Source of the DNA: Sequoia sempervirens
Taxonomy: Eukaryota > Streptophyta > Pinopsida > Cupressales > Cupressaceae
NCBI GenBank assembly: GCA_007258455.2
Contig: VDFB02047230.1
Location: 161,704,635 to 161,768,634 of the forward strand
Direction: 5' to 3'
DNA length: 64,000 nt
The notes under the pieces are model-generated. The model had not been told where the DNA came from. It was given only the letters and a program-made list of their open reading frames with translations, and did no database searches. A program made the translations under genes and the position numbers. Below, in pieces: positions 1 through 12,265 of this stretch. Positions within the stretch are counted from its first letter, which is position 1; each line of letters begins with the position of its first letter.

Positions 1-560
1 CTCACTTGAAAATGGTCTATAAATGCTAGGAGAACTTTGGACATAAATTGGGGTCCCTGATTTGTAACGATAGTTCAAGGGGCTCCAAATCAAAGAAAAA
101 TTTTATTATAGAGAAAATCAGCAACTTGCTCTTCTCTAGCAACTCGTAAAGCTTGAACTTTTGCCCATTTCGTCAGATAATCAGTGCAAAATAATATGTA
201 TTATTTCCCTTGAGAGGAAGGATCTATGGGGCCGATAAAATCTAACCCCCATTTTTTGAATGGTTCCAAAGTTACCTAAGGCTGCAAAGGCATTTCTGTA
301 GAAACAGTTGGTCTTCCTACTCTTTGACATTCATCACAACGACGAACATAATTTTTAACATCTTTATGCATTGAAGGCCAATAATATCCAACACCTAAAA
401 TTTTATGAGAAGTTATTTTTGCAAAGTAATGACCCCTAGAAGGATCATCGTGACAGGCCCTCAGAATACTATAAGTTTCATCAGCCTTGACACATCTTCT
501 CAAAATCATATCAGGTCCACAATGAAATAAAATCTCATTAATCCATTTAAATGGTGCACA
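1..560 (-). pseudogene. Athila-like integrase: zinc-binding domain and start of catalytic core
   Basis: The HHCC zinc-binding domain is intact at about 510-300, with H-x6-H spacing in CHDDPSRGHY and the CDEC pair. The DDE core follows downstream, with a recognisable CTDYLTKW block around the first catalytic Asp. It is broken by in-frame stops near 205, 85 and 70. The second catalytic position reads TNQGPQF, so the usual Asp of the TDQG/SDNG motif has become Asn. The core runs off the window edge before the catalytic Glu. It would have inserted the cDNA into the genome; it cannot act now. Confidence 0.8.
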
Positions 561-639
561 CTCTCAAATAAGTCACTTCCTTTGTTTTGATGTAAATTCA
601 GGAGGTACTTTTGAAGTAGCTAAATAATTGGCAATATCA

Positions 640-1199
640 GCAAACCAAGGAGTCTTTGTAGAGATGGAAAACAAATTTTCATCTAGAAACTCATCTTGTA
701 CAGGTGCTCAATCACCCTCTTCTTGTTTGATTCGAGATAAAAAGTCTGCCACCTCGTTAAATTTCCCTGGCTTGTCAAATATTGTCACATTGAACTCCTG
801 AAGGAGTAGCAACTATCTCATTATTCAACCATTAACTATAGGTTTATTCATTAAATATTTTATAGCTGAGTGATCTGTATAAATTGTAACTTTATATCTT
901 GTAATATAATGGCGAAACTTTTTAATGGCATGAACCACAACCAAGAATTATCTTTTTGTTGTCGTGTAGTTTCTCTTAGCAGATGTTAGGTTTTTTCTAA
1001 TAAAATATATGGCATATTTACCCCCATCCTCATCTTCTTTCCCTAATACTACACCAATTGCATCATCCGAAGCATCAACATAAATGTGAAAGGGAAGACT
1101 CCAATTTGGTCCACGCAGTACAGGAGCAGAGACAAGCTTCTCCTTTATCATTTCAAATGATTGTTGACACTCAGATATCCAATTAAACTCCACATCTTT
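640..1199 (-). pseudogene. Athila-like RNase H domain, frameshifted
   Basis: An open stretch at 948-1193 encodes the RT/RNase H connection and start of RNase H, including FHIYVDASDDAIGVVLG with the first catalytic Asp and IYFIRKNLTSAKRNYTTTKR. It lies in a different frame from the RT just upstream (1200-1961), so a frame shift near 1200 separates them. Homology continues weakly and with stops to about 640. The enzyme would degrade RNA in the RNA-DNA hybrid during reverse transcription. Confidence 0.75.
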
Positions 1200-2368
1200 T
1201 GGAGAGGAGAAAACATAGGGGCCGCTATTTTACTAAAGCTTTCGATGAACCTTCTATAATATCCAGCATGTCCAAGAAAACTTTGAACATCTGTTTTTGT
1301 TTGAAGAACAATCAATTGTTGAATGACTTCAATTTTTTTAGGATCAACTTTTATTCCTTCTGAGGAAATGTGATGACCTAAGACTATTCCTTGTTCCACC
1401 ATTATTAAACTCTTTTTGTGGCTAAGGGACAGTCGATTTTCCTCACAAACGTCTAAAACCCTATCTAGGTTTTGAAGAGCTTCATTATAGGTTGACCCAT
1501 ATACTGTGAAATCATCCATATAAACCTCTACACAATCATTAAAAAGTGTTGCAAATATAGCCAAAATGGCCCTCTGAAAAGTCGTTGGAGCATTACAAAG
1601 TCCAAAAGGAAGAACTTGGTATGCATATGTGCCCCAAGGACAAGTAAACGTTGTCTTATCTTGGTCTTTTGGTACTACCTGAATTTGGTTGTAACCACTA
1701 AATCCATCCAAAAAGGAGAAATATTTCTTCCCAGCCAAATTTTCCAAAACTTGGTCAACGAATGGTAAGGGAAAATAATCTCTAAAAGTGGCTTTATTGA
1801 GTTCTCTATAATCTACACAAATTCTCCACTTCCCATTTTTCTTCGGTACAACTACCATAGGTGATACCCACTTATTATCTGAGATAGGATAAATGAATCC
1901 TATACAGAGGAGTTTCTCAATCTCAATTTTGACAAGATCCTTTAATGCTGGATTAAGTCTCCTCTATGGCTGACGAATAGGTCTCATATTAGGATAAGTA
2001 TAAATGTGATGAGTACAAACACTCAGGTGAATCCCCCTCATGTTTGTATAGTCCCAAGCAAAAGCTTTAGACCTTCTTACCAACACATTAAATAATTTAT
2101 CCTCTTGTATTTTTTTCAACGAACTATTGACATTCATAGTTTTTCCTCGTAGCAACATAATTGTTTTTGTTCCTAGATAGGCCGAAGTGACATTATGTAT
2201 TGGTTGTAACAAAGTGTTGAGAGGAAAACTATGAGGTATAAGTCGGTGAAATCTTGTAATATCATCAAAGAAATAACTTGTTCTAGGAATCATATTAGCC
2301 AAGGGACAAGGCATCCCCATGGTAACATAATTTTGTTCCATCCCACTTATATCAATCGGTTGTCCCAA
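1148..2368 (-). pseudogene. Athila-like reverse transcriptase with N-terminal linker
   Basis: The RT core reads from 1858 with KKNGKWRICVDYRELNKA, DGFSGYNQ, TCPWGTYAYQVLPFGLCNAP and the catalytic YMDD at residues 113-116 of that segment. The thumb block LGHAGYYRRFI follows. An in-frame TAG at about 1961-1963 separates this from the linker segment at 1964-2368, and another stop separates the linker from the protease at 2372. Protease, linker and RT all share one frame, so these are point nonsense mutations in a formerly continuous pol. The YMDDFTVYG context is typical of Athila-type RTs. Confidence 0.85.
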
Positions 2369-2371
2369 AAT

Positions 2372-3271
2372 TTATGGTAGATCCTCTATTACCTCTTCAC
2401 TCAAGCCTATAGCTAGGTGTGCAACCTCATTTACTAACTCATCCTCTAATTCCTCTCCATTTTGTTTAATCACTACCATGGCCAAGGAGGCCAAACTATC
2501 TTGCCCACTAAATTCTTCTTGTTCATCAACCCAGGCTTTATTATATTCGCTAGGTTTAGCGGGAGGATATAAAAATAAACGTTTACTATTTGGACCACAT
2601 GAAATGGTCATTCCTCCTTCTTGACAATCAATTTTAACAGCGACAGTAGCCAACCATGGTCTTCCCAAAATTATTGGATAACTATCGTTGGGTGTAATCG
2701 ATTGGATTATTTGAAAGTCAACTGGATATTCCCATCCATCAACTTTAACAAGAACATTTTTAATAACACCTTTTGGAATGGCTATAAACTGATTTGCCAT
2801 CTGTAAGACTGTAGTTGTGGGACTTAAATCAGTAAGACTTAATTTTTCCATTACATCCACCGTCATTACATTAATAGCTGCTCCCAAATCCACCAGTGCA
2901 TTAGGTATTTCTACCTCATTAATTGTAATAGTTTTTAGTGGACTCCCAGGATCATCATATTTTGGAGCAACAGTCCTTCTAGACAAAAATTCAGCTAGAT
3001 AGCCATCAATGTGCACAGTGTTTATTTTCTTTGGTTTCCTTATTGGAGTTTTAATACACAGTTGTTTGATCAATTGATTTAACTCAAGAATTCCCTTTAT
3101 TTCCTGCAACAAAGGAACCTCTATTTTCAATTGTTTTATTTCCTGAATTAATGCAGTTTCGGAGGCTAATGCCATTTCTGAAGTATCTTTCAAAATTGTT
3201 GATTTCAGACGCTCCGAAAATGGTGCTTGAATTTTCTCCTTTGAAGGGGTATCCTTACTAAGCTCAGTCAA
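2372..3271 (-). pseudogene. Athila-like aspartic protease region
   Basis: The 299-residue open segment carries the retropepsin active site as VDLGAAINVM (D at residue 128) and the conserved ILGRPWL motif at 201-207, which places it as the protease that would cleave the Gag-Pol polyprotein. DLGA instead of the usual D-S/T-G is seen in related plant elements but may also be a change. A Glu/Lys-rich N-terminal segment (residues 1-90) links it to gag. It is in frame with the RT region downstream, separated by a single stop near 2369. Confidence 0.8.
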
Positions 3272-3371
3272 AGACTGACCTTCCTCCTCCCGAGGTAAGT
3301 CAATAGCTCCTACCGCTGAAGAAGACTTAGTAACATTCGCAGGTACGGTAGAGTTAGATGGAGTATCTTTC

Positions 3372-4137
3372 TCAAAATTTTGAGGAATAGGTTTCGTCCA
3401 CTACTTCCTCAATAGTGGGCAATTGAAGTGTCCTACCGAAAGGTAACTGAACATTTCCACAATGAATTGCATTAAGTCTTGTGACATTATCTTGTTCAGT
3501 AGTATATACCAGAGTATTCTGTTGATTGTTCTTAGGATTGGGAAGTGGTTGCACCGAAAGTTGAGGTTCATTTACCTACTCAGTCTGAGGAAGATTCTGA
3601 GGTGGCGGTTAAAAATTATGTTGTTGATTCCTCCTAATACTAGTATATAATTGATTGTCCTTGATTCCATTAGGGAGCAATATGTTGTGGGTACCATTGT
3701 GGTTGTGATTGGTTTGGCCACTACTAATTTCCCCATGATTGACTTGCCCATTCAAGAGGTCCCCAATAAGGAGTTCCCCACGTAGGTTGTGGAGGATAGG
3801 GTTAATTCCAAGATGGAGGCCATTGATTACCAACCTAGTTATTTTGTGGTCTCCATGCAGGATTGGAATTCTGCCCATAAGAAAAATTAGCTCCTTGGCG
3901 TTGGTTTAGGACATTTATTTCTTCTTCAACCTGAGCAGTTTTTTTCTTAGTATTTTTAAGATCAGTAAGAAGCTCACATTGATTGGTAGGGTGGCTTTTC
4001 TCACAAAGTTGACAAACATTAACCTTGTCTAAAGGATTCTCATGTAAAAGATGTTTGTTTCGACACCTAGGGCAATAGATTGAAAAAGTCTTAGGGTTAC
4101 GGGTCTTTGCTTGTATACCATCCAATGTAGTGTTCAA
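3372..4137 (-). pseudogene. Athila-like gag C terminus with zinc fingers and gag-protease linker
   Basis: The segment at 3835-4137 carries two CxxC pairs (CPRCRNKH and CQLCEKSHPTNQC), a nucleic-acid-binding finger region of the kind found at the end of Athila-type Gag. It is followed by Asn/Gly/His-rich low-complexity sequence (3609-3878) and by a linker with NAIHCGNVQLP at 3372-3554 that resembles the usual gag-protease junction. The pieces are in three different frames, so at least two indels have accumulated. Confidence 0.65.
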
Positions 4138-4205
4138 TTGAACAAGTATGTCTGTCTTAAGATTTGCTATTTCTTCTTAGAGCTTACCTATCTCGTTATT
4201 CCCTT

Positions 4206-5159
4206 TTAATTTTTTTTTTTTCGGATTCCTCCATGAGTACATTTGAAATTACGACACAAATCACATATGTCTTCAAGGGCTAACTGAGACATGTCACCTT
4301 TTCCCATTAAATCAAGACTTCTTCTTGCATCGTCATCGAGTCCCTTAAGAAATATAGTCTTGAGAATCTCAACACTAATAACCATTTCTCCACATCGTTT
4401 AGATAGGAAAAGAAACCTATCCAAATAGTCCTCTAGACTATCATCCTCATTCTACCTAAGTTTAAACAACTCTTCCTTACGATCACTCACCCTACAATAA
4501 CTCCATTAAATTTTTTATGGGAATTTCTAATTTTTCTTCATTCAAAAAGTTGTAGCCCACTATTGTGGGTTTACCCTCTGATATTTATTCAAGATCATAG
4601 TCTCCATTTCTTCCCAAGATGTAATACTTCCAGACGGTAGTCCCATAAACAAACGCATGGCTGAATCCTTCAAAGTAGAAGGAAACAACTTCAGTTTCTG
4701 GTTATCATTTTTATAGTCATAAGTTTGACAAAGGACCTTAAATTCAAAGAGAAATTGGTCTAGGTCTTCCGAAGATAAACCACGGAAGGTTGGAAGGAAA
4801 GCTAGAGAAATGTTTTTCATCATTGTATCATCATCTGCATCCAGAGTAATAGGATAAGTGAACGTTCTAGGTAGTTGAGGATAATTGTTATTATGGTTAG
4901 CATCATTATGGTTAGCTTCTACCCTCCGATCTCCCATGATGTTCAGAGGAATATGCTCCTCAAGAATAATTTCCTCAACAACAGGTTGTACTACAGGATG
5001 ATCTTCAGGAAAATAGTGGAAAGCCTCTAGTGGGTTAGGCTCAAGTAATTCGTCGACAGAGTCGTATTTTGAGCCTTGGGCCCCCCTATGTATAACTAGA
5101 ATGCATTTTGGGGGGGTCTTTGGTATAAATTGTCCTCGAGGGCCTCTTTTCCTGACCAT
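4206..5159 (-). pseudogene. Athila-like gag, N-terminal and capsid part
   Basis: The segment starts at an ATG (MVRKRGPRGQF, basic) and includes the retrotransposon gag domain at about residues 115-199, with FRGLSSEDLDQFLFEFKVLC and MRLFMGLPSGSITSWEEM. It continues after an interruption at 4425-4560 with the C-terminal capsid piece (KTIFLKGLDDDARRSLDLM) at 4206-4424 in the same frame. Gag would form the cytoplasmic virus-like particle. The ATG is chosen because it is only about 90 bases from the primer site. Confidence 0.75.
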
Positions 5160-5249
5160 GTAGAAAAGGAAGCCAAAGATAGTATTTTTGGCCTAAAAGA
5201 GGTATTCTAGGCATCTTATATTAATACTCAAGCAAAAGAAGCTAAGGGG

Positions 5250-5268
5250 TCCCCGGAAACAACACCAA
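5250..5268 (-). promoter_or_regulatory. Primer binding site, tRNA-Asp type
   Basis: On the minus strand the sequence TGGTGTTGTTTCCGGGGA follows a presumed LTR end TATCA by a few bases. It resembles TGGCGCCGTTGCCGGGGA, the tRNA-Asp-complementary site used by Athila-type elements, with a few substitutions. It fixes the left LTR boundary at 5273 and the direction of the element. Confidence 0.75.
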
Positions 5269-5272
5269 AAAT

Positions 5273-6430
5273 TGATAGGCTGTCGTTAGGTCCCATTACT
5301 TTAGAATATAAAATTCAATTTGTCGACCAGGTAGTGTTCAAGGAAATTTGCAATAGAAGAAGTCCAGAGTATCTCCCTCAAGTTTTCTAACTTTTAAGAA
5401 CAACTTAATATAAATTCCAACTTCAAACTGTCTAACTATAGAACTGTAAAGCAATTTATTCCTAAGAAAACAAGAAATGTTTGAACTGAAAGCATAAGAA
5501 AACTAATTTAGAAAGCATGATAACTAAATTGAAAAGTACATAAATGACTAAACTAAGAAGCTGAAAAATTATAAAAGCAAAAAAAATTACAACAATCCAT
5601 AAAATATCTTCTTAACAATAAAGAGTCTAACAGTTAATAACAGAAACTACAGAAGTGAAAAGCAACAAATACTTTAGAACTAAAATTTCATAACACTAAA
5701 TTTAATAAGTCTCTACAGAACAACATAATAAAAGAAAACACTTATCTACTTAAGTCATCTCCCATCGAGTGGCCAACTCATGGGTTATCACATTCATTCT
5801 CAGCTCACATTCATAGTTATTTCATAAACGCTTACATCAACCGTAATTATCATCCATAACTCATAACTCAAAATTTTTTAGATAACAATCTCTTTATTCA
5901 TAAACTTTAGAAAACATTCTGATAGTATAACATTAATTTTTCACTGTATATCTTACTTCTAGAGATCATGTCTTTTATAGAGAGACTGTAACTACATCTT
6001 ATATTTTAGATGGTATGGATAACCATTGAAAATATCTAAAACAGATCTACGAATAATTTGTATGTCTTTAAAAACCCATTACACAGTATTTTAAGAGGCT
6101 CAAGTCGAACCATAAAGTCTTTAACTCAAAGGATAACAGAAATAACAACTTTAAGAGTAACTATATCTTCGGTCCATCACCCTAATGTTTCAGAGCATAT
6201 TTCCAGCATATATCTTCAACCTATTCTAGAGCACGTGTTGGCTAGATGCTTCTAATCTGCAACTTGATTGACCGATTATTATCTACAAAACACTTAAAAT
6301 AACCCATTAAATTTGTATTGGAAAAATACTTCAAGAAATCAAAATAAATAAAGTTTATACAATTTCTTACTAAAAATTGAGCAATTATTTCTACTAAAAT
6401 TTAATTAATTGGCTGAGGATAAATATTTGT
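5273..6430 (-). repeat. 5' LTR of the Athila-like element
   Basis: The LTR begins (in plus coordinates) at TGATAGGCTG next to the primer site. It is AT-rich with no coding capacity, and is followed by copia coding sequence at about 6476. The outer boundary is approximate, since no matching second LTR is in view to align against. A length of about 1.15 kb is ordinary for the lineage. Confidence 0.55.
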
Positions 6431-6475
6431 ATGTATGAACTAGGTCTTTATGGTATTATCATGATGAGGTTATTT

Positions 6476-7987
6476 TTACCTCATCAGATCTCTCACTGCT
6501 TGAATTGAGCTGATCTTTGCTAAGTTATCAAAATTGATGTGACACATTCTCCAGTGCCATGACCAGCTATCATTAATTTGAGTCATAAAAGAGTAACCAT
6601 CAACACCCTTGAGTTGATAGATATTTCCATTTGTCCTCTTTGTAACAACAATAACCATTTTGGAATCTTTTTGATCTCATATCCATCATCCTAAAACATA
6701 AGATTGTATCCTTTGCTACACATTTGTCCAACACTCAAGAGATTATGCCTTAAACTGTTAACATAGTAAACATCTTCAATATTATGCTTGCCATCAAAAT
6801 TGATCAAACCTATTCCAAAAATCTTAGCACCTGAATCATCTTCAAATTTAACAAGTCCATCATTTTTTCAAGTTTTACAAACTTACTCTTGTCTCTAGTC
6901 ATATGATTCGAGCAACCATTATCAATAACCAAATAATTCTTGTCCTATCTAACATGAAAAGTAGATACCAAAGTACCTCTAGTTTTATCCCTTTTCTCTG
7001 AAACAATTTCCTTCACACAAATTTTAGAGTTAGCAAAACTAGCTTCATCTTTTAAAGCCAAGAAAAAACATTCATTATCATCAACATCTTCATAATAAGA
7101 TTCATCATCATAAATACCAACATCTTCTCTAACATAGCAACTTCTCTTGATCATTTTTCTTTTGTTTTTCTTGTTCTTATTGTTCACAATTTTGTTTGGA
7201 CATCTTGAAGCATAGTGATCTATATTTCCACAACTAAAAAATTTGAAAGTAATTTACCTTTGTACTTACCAGTGCCCTTTTTCATTCTTCTTACAAAGTT
7301 AGCTTCCACATCATCAAGATCATCTCCATCTGAATCTTCAAATTTTTCTGATTTTCCAGTCTTGAAAGTAGTCTCCATTTTTTAACCATTTCTCAGACCA
7401 ATTTCCCTCATCTCATATGAAGTTAGTGTGCCAAACAATTGGTCTTTAGTGTATGTATTAAAATTTTCAACTTCCTCAATAGCAAAAACCTTTTCACTAT
7501 AAGAATCAAGAATAGTTCTGAGAATTTTCTTTACCACTTTAGGTTCTTTGACTTGTGCACCAAGACCTCTCATAGCACTTATCAGTTTATCAACCCTCTA
7601 CATGTAACTTGTAATTGTTTCATCTTCATATATTCACAAATTCTCAAATTATGTCTTCAAATTCTACAACTTAGCTTATTTAACTTTATCATCTCCTTCA
7701 TAAATACTTTCTATCTTATCCCAAACTTCTTTACCAGTTTTCAGATGCATAACTTTCACTAATTCAGTATGTGCAAGACTACTCAAAAGAACAAACCTTT
7801 CCTTACCATCTATTTCATAGGCCTTGATTTCATCACTTGTGCTCAGTCCATTTGTAGGTATGTTATATATAGTCTTTATTGCCTTAGCATCATCAAATCC
7901 AAGGTAAATCAGATAACCTTCCATCTTCACTTTTTAGAATGTATAGTTTGTACCATCAAACATAGGGATCTCCTTCTTGCTCACCAT
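6476..7987 (-). pseudogene. Ty1/copia remnant (copia-1): gag, protease, GAG-pre-integrase
   Basis: Gag would start at the ATG at 7987 (MVSKKEIPMFDGTNYTF), with an in-frame stop just after. The UBN2-type gag domain follows (7930-7676 and 7573-7382). A zinc knuckle at about 7200 reads FFSCGNIDHYASRC, with Phe in place of the first Cys. The protease site reads VIDNGCSNHMT near 6915. The GAG-pre-integrase block with WHWRMCHINFDNL lies at 6658-6476. There it stops against the Athila LTR, so integrase, RT and RNase H are missing, probably because the Athila element inserted here. Confidence 0.8.
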
Positions 7988-8035
7988 CCTGAATCCACCT
8001 TAAGTGGTTAAGCTTTTCTTCAAGGAACTTTTCTC

Positions 8036-8046
8036 TGATACCAATT
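8036..8046 (-). promoter_or_regulatory. Primer binding site of copia-1, initiator tRNA-Met type
   Basis: The minus strand reads TGGTATCAGAG directly after the LTR end and about 50 bases before the gag ATG. This is the standard complement of the 3' end of initiator tRNA-Met used by plant copia elements. Confidence 0.85.
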
Positions 8047-8048
8047 AT

Positions 8049-8353
8049 TGAATGAACAAGACAACTCAGAGGGGGGGTAAATCGGGTGTATCATATTAAA
8101 ACATTAAAACCCTCAACACTAATCAGATTCGCATGCATTTATTAAACACTTAATCTATTGTAATGTTTAAACATGAAGAGTAGATAATAGAAACTAAAAC
8201 AACCAATACCATACACAAGAGAAAACCAGATTTAAATGGAAAACCCTAGAAGGGAAAAACCACAGTGAGTATTAGCTCATAATATAAGTAAATGCAAAAC
8301 TGATACAAAGAGGTTCACTGCCAAAATAGGACGCACTATCCAGAAAGGCTCAC
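8049..8353 (-). repeat. 5' LTR fragment of copia-1
   Basis: The LTR starts at TGAATGAACAAG (plus coordinates) next to the primer site. It contains a block reading on the minus strand CACTGTGGTTTTTCCC, a motif common near the transcript 5' end of plant copia LTRs. It is cut at 8353, where the LTR of the plus-strand copia-2 element begins. Confidence 0.65.
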
Positions 8354-10672
8354 TATTGGGAATAGGATGAATTGCAATCCTAAACATTATTTCATGTATA
8401 TCCTAAGTCCTTGGAAAGTGTTCCCCAACACTAGGATTAGAAAGAGATTAAATTCAAATGAAATGAACATGTAAATTGACATTTGTAATTAATTCTAAAT
8501 GATAGGAACATGTGGGGACGCCCAAGAAGAGCTCCTACAAAATAGGAGCACATAGGGCACCCACATTGAAGGTGGAACTCACCTTGAGTTTAGTTAACTG
8601 TTTGAAGAAAGATATCACTTCAGTAATGCATGAAAAGATCCTAGAAGTTAGGAATTGATATTTACATAAGTGGAGTTCAGTTCAGTTCAACTCAGTATCA
8701 ATTTAGTTTAGTTTAGTTCAGTTATGGTTTAGTTATCTTCAGTTGCATGTAGTTAGTTTGAGTTTCATGTTAGTTGACTTTAGTTGACTTGAATTGCATG
8801 CTAATGACTTGAGTTGCATGACAGATAACAGGTGGATACATCCAGTTAAGTGGGGATGATCAATCATGCATCATGTTTGCATGAATTGATGGAGAGATAT
8901 GTTTCAGTTAACAGAGATTGACTGGGACCCACCTTGGGCACCCAAGTTGGCATCTTGGAGTTAACACTTTTGCATGATAAGATATTTTATAAGGCCAAGT
9001 TAAGTGGGCCCATTCTTGGGTGCCAACTTTGAGGAGAAGCTTACAAGATATCTTTGTAATCAACGTTGAGTTAGGACTTCAGGTTTGGATGCCCAAATTG
9101 ATGAAGGACTTGGTTTGACATTGTTTTTCATAGAAGAACTCTACTTGTAAAGAATAGGCATAGGTTTTGTGAGATAAGCTTTGTGCTTTGTAATTGTAAA
9201 CTTTTTGGAGTTTACAAGGCTCATTATTGTCTATTTATTGTAGAAATTTGAAGAGAGTTTTATCAGATTTTATTTCAGGTTGTGAAGAAGAATTGTTGAA
9301 GGCAAAAGAAGCATCTCGAACAAGGATTGATAAAGAATTATTGTAATCTTATTCTAAGGTTAAATAATACAAACACTATTATTTTTTGTTGGATGTTGTG
9401 GTTGTGTTGCTGATATGTGGTTGTCATTGATGTCAACACTATTGGCATTAATGTCTTAGACTGCTTGAATATTTGATCAAGTTATGAGCAGTTGTGTTCG
9501 AACAGTCATTTTGTTGCTTCAATTGGTGTTCCTGAATGAAGATGGTGTTATTTTAGTAATTTTAGTTGTTGTGGATGCTTCTCTGGTGATTCACAGTGTT
9601 TGTGGATGTTTCTAGATCATGCTCTATCTGTGTTGTACATTCGCATTGATTGTTGTGCTTACAATTGAAGATTTTTTCTTGCGTGTTCATGTTTTTCATG
9701 TTCTTGGCCGACAGGGTGTTGTAGTGTGTTTTGGATCTTTGAGGAATAATTTTTGAAGGTGGTTCGTGTTTGAGAATTTTATTTAGGTCTCCACTATGTT
9801 GTGGCTGACCTTGGTTGTGGCTGACCTTGGTTGATTCGTATTGGAATTTATTTAATGTTTTGGGCCGACATGTAGCGATGCAATTCCTTGTTGCGGATAT
9901 ATATAAGTGATTGTTTATTCCATTTGAAGGCATGAGTGTATGCGAGATGTGTGAATAATTTCCTAATCATTTGAAGGCAGAAGTAGAGTGTGAAGAGGAG
10001 TGAGTAGAGTGTGAAGAAGTGTTCATGTGCTTAACCAAAACTATAATCAGGCATTAGTAGATGCTATTTTCTCAGTTCAAATCCTATGGATGTAATCCAA
10101 ATCTTTTGTAAGATAATGTGTCTTCTTTTGGGTAGTAAGCTTTTTTGTAATTGAGCAGTGAGCTTTAGGAAGTTGGCTTGAATGCATGTGCATTCCCTAT
10201 TCACATTTTTTTATACTTTTAACAGGGTATAATCTTGTGGACTGACCTCCATTGTGGTTTTTCCCCTAATAGGGTTTCCACATAAAAATCTTGGTGTTAT
10301 GTGTATTTCTGACGTGTTTTGATTTATGCTTTCATGGTTATTGATCAAATTTGATAATAAGGTTAATAAGTTTAATAAGTTTGAAATTTTGTGACAACTA
10401 ATTCACCCCCCACTCTCAATTTTCTGCCCTTGTGTTGCCAACATTTTGGTGGTGGAGGTTTTTCCTGAAAGGGTTTCTCCATGGTATATGTTGTGTCACT
10501 TCTATCTTCTGGTCTTATTCTTCTACAATCTTTTGTCTACTTCTACAATTGGTAAAATGAATCTAAACAGATAATCATCCACAAAGAAATTGTAACAAAT
10601 AGCACCTAATTAGATCTACAATCTCATAGTTTTACATGTTTTAAAGCTACATAATTACTTTCATTTTCAACA
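8354..10672 (+). repeat. 5' LTR of copia-2
   Basis: The left boundary TATTGGGAATAGG aligns with TGTTGGGAATAGG of the right LTR; the right boundary CA at 10672 is set by the primer site two bases on. About 2.3 kb is long for a copia LTR, so a further insertion inside it is possible. A block TTGTGGTTTTTCCCC at about 10253 is the usual copia leader motif. It also holds low-complexity TTTAGTTTAGTTCAGTT runs near 8680-8790, shared with the right LTR. Confidence 0.65.
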
Positions 10673-10674
10673 TT

Positions 10675-10686
10675 TGGTATTAGAGC
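10675..10686 (+). promoter_or_regulatory. Primer binding site of copia-2, initiator tRNA-Met type
   Basis: TGGTATTAGAGC lies two bases after the LTR end; it differs at one base from TGGTATCAGAGC, a C-to-T change. Confidence 0.85.
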
Positions 10687-10801
10687 TAACGGTTGGGTAG
10701 AGTTTGGGATGCCTTTCTCTTAAAAGTTTGAAGGTTTTTTGGTTGTAGTGGGAGCTTTTACTATTGTGTTATTGCTGATTTTGAAAACTAAGTTTGTTAT
10801 A

Positions 10802-11530
10802 ATGAGTTTAAATTCTCGTTTAGATATTGAAAGATTCAATGGATATAATTATGAGATGTGGAAACTAAAAATGGAGGATCTCCTTGAAGAGAGAGATCAA
10901 TAGTTAGTTGGTAAAGAGACAAAGTCACCTACAACGATGTCAAATAAGGATTGGGCTAAGCTTGATAAGAAGGCAAGAGGGACCATAAGATTATGTCTTG
11001 TTGATGGTGTTCTCTTGAATGTTTCAGATGAAACTACCACATATAAGTTGTGGAAGAGAATATGTGATATCTATCAAACCAAAAGTCTTACTAATAAGTT
11101 GTATTTGAAAAGACAGTTGTATTATTTAAAGATGAAAGATAGTGATTCTGTTGCAAATCATTTGAATGCTTTTAATTTGATTCTAAGTCAGTTAACATTT
11201 GTAGATGTAAAGCTAGAAGATGAAGATAAATGCATTTTGTTACTTTGTTCTTTACCAGACTCTTGGGAAAATCTAATTGTTGCTATCAGTGGTAGTGGTG
11301 AAGATCCAAAGATGGAAAATATAATTCCTACTCTCCTATCAGAGGAGATGAGGAGGAAGTCTAAAAAGGAAATCCAAGATGCCTTGTTTGTAAAAGGTAG
11401 GCCTGAGAAAAAGGAACCTAAGCAAGACAAGGAAGGAAAGGGTAATTATGAAGGATGAAGTAAGGTAAAGCGTTGGAACTGTGGGAAATCGGGACATGTG
11501 AAGAAGGATTGTAAGAACAAGAAAAATATT
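10802..11530 (+). pseudogene. Copia-2 gag
   Basis: The ATG at 10802 opens MSLNSRLDIERFNGYNYEMW, the typical plant copia Gag start. An in-frame TAG at 10901 interrupts it, and a long open stretch follows (10937-11455) with the UBN2 gag domain: LWKRICDIYQTKSLTNKLYL, LKMKDSDSVANHLNAFN and LLCSLPDSWENL. After a TGA at 11456 the zinc knuckle reads RWNCGKSGHVKKDC. The first Cys of the CX2CX4HX4C knuckle is Arg, a single T-to-C change. Gag would form the particle that houses reverse transcription. Confidence 0.85.
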
Positions 11531-11639
11531 TCTGATTCTTCTATAGAGGAATCCTCAGATGACTGTAATCATGCATTGATCATTTCATGTAAAAAAGTAA
11601 GTGATGACTCTTTGCTTAATGTTTCAGAGTGATCTTCAT

Positions 11640-12265
11640 GTAGAAGATGGTAGTCATGATGCCATGTGTAGCTTGTACCATGGTTTAGTGGGAGTTGTTG
11701 GAAGTGACAAGGATGCATCATTGGTAAGGTTATCTTCATGTGATTGTGGATATATTTTCCTAGTTTAGAATGGTTGATATTATGTCATTGTTTACTCTTG
11801 TTGCATTTAGAGTTTGGCATGGTACTTGATCTCTTGAGACTATGATGTTTATGTATGTTATGATGCATGTGATCTCCTTGGAGGAGATGGTTAGATCATG
11901 GATGTCATTTTTATGTTTCTAATTCATGATTGGAGCTTTGACATTGATCGTAGTAGTTCTCTTATGTATTGGGTACATTAATCATTTGCTTGATTACTTC
12001 ATGCTAGTTTTATGTTCCATTTGGATTTTGACATGGATTGGTTGGTTATAGGTCCTCATGGATACTTGGAGAAATAGGTGAGGCTTGAGTTTTCTTATGG
12101 TTAGAGACATGTGTTGAGATGGTTACTCTTGATGAGATTTCAACAAGAAGTCTGAGGAGCCTACACCTTGGTTGGACGTGAGTTCAACACACTCGATGGT
12201 TTCACATGCCTCTAAAGAGGTAGTTTGGTTATAGAGTTGGGAAAGGTATTGGTTTTTATTGCAAG
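11640..12265 (+). other. Internal copia-2 stretch with no pol homology
   Basis: Protease, integrase and reverse transcriptase should lie here, but none of their motifs can be found in any frame. The sequence is short-ORF, AT/TG-rich DNA. It marks a deletion or replacement of roughly 3 kb of pol. Confidence 0.55.

Larger units (their letters stand above)
1..6430 (-). mobile_element. Athila-like Ty3/gypsy retrotransposon, degenerate, runs off the left edge
   Basis: Reading the minus strand, the order is LTR (from 5273 rightwards), primer binding site, gag, zinc fingers, protease, reverse transcriptase, RNase H and integrase, which is the Ty3/gypsy gene order. The tRNA-Asp-type primer site and an RT whose YMDD box is followed by FTVYG resemble the Athila lineage. 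Many stops and at least two frame changes show it is dead. The integrase C terminus and 3' LTR lie outside the window. The right end of the LTR is not sharply visible and is set by the start of the copia remnant near 6476. Confidence 0.8.

Noticed and set aside
9562..9933. 123-codon reading frame inside the copia-2 LTR
   Set aside because: It lies antisense within an LTR and has no recognisable motif.
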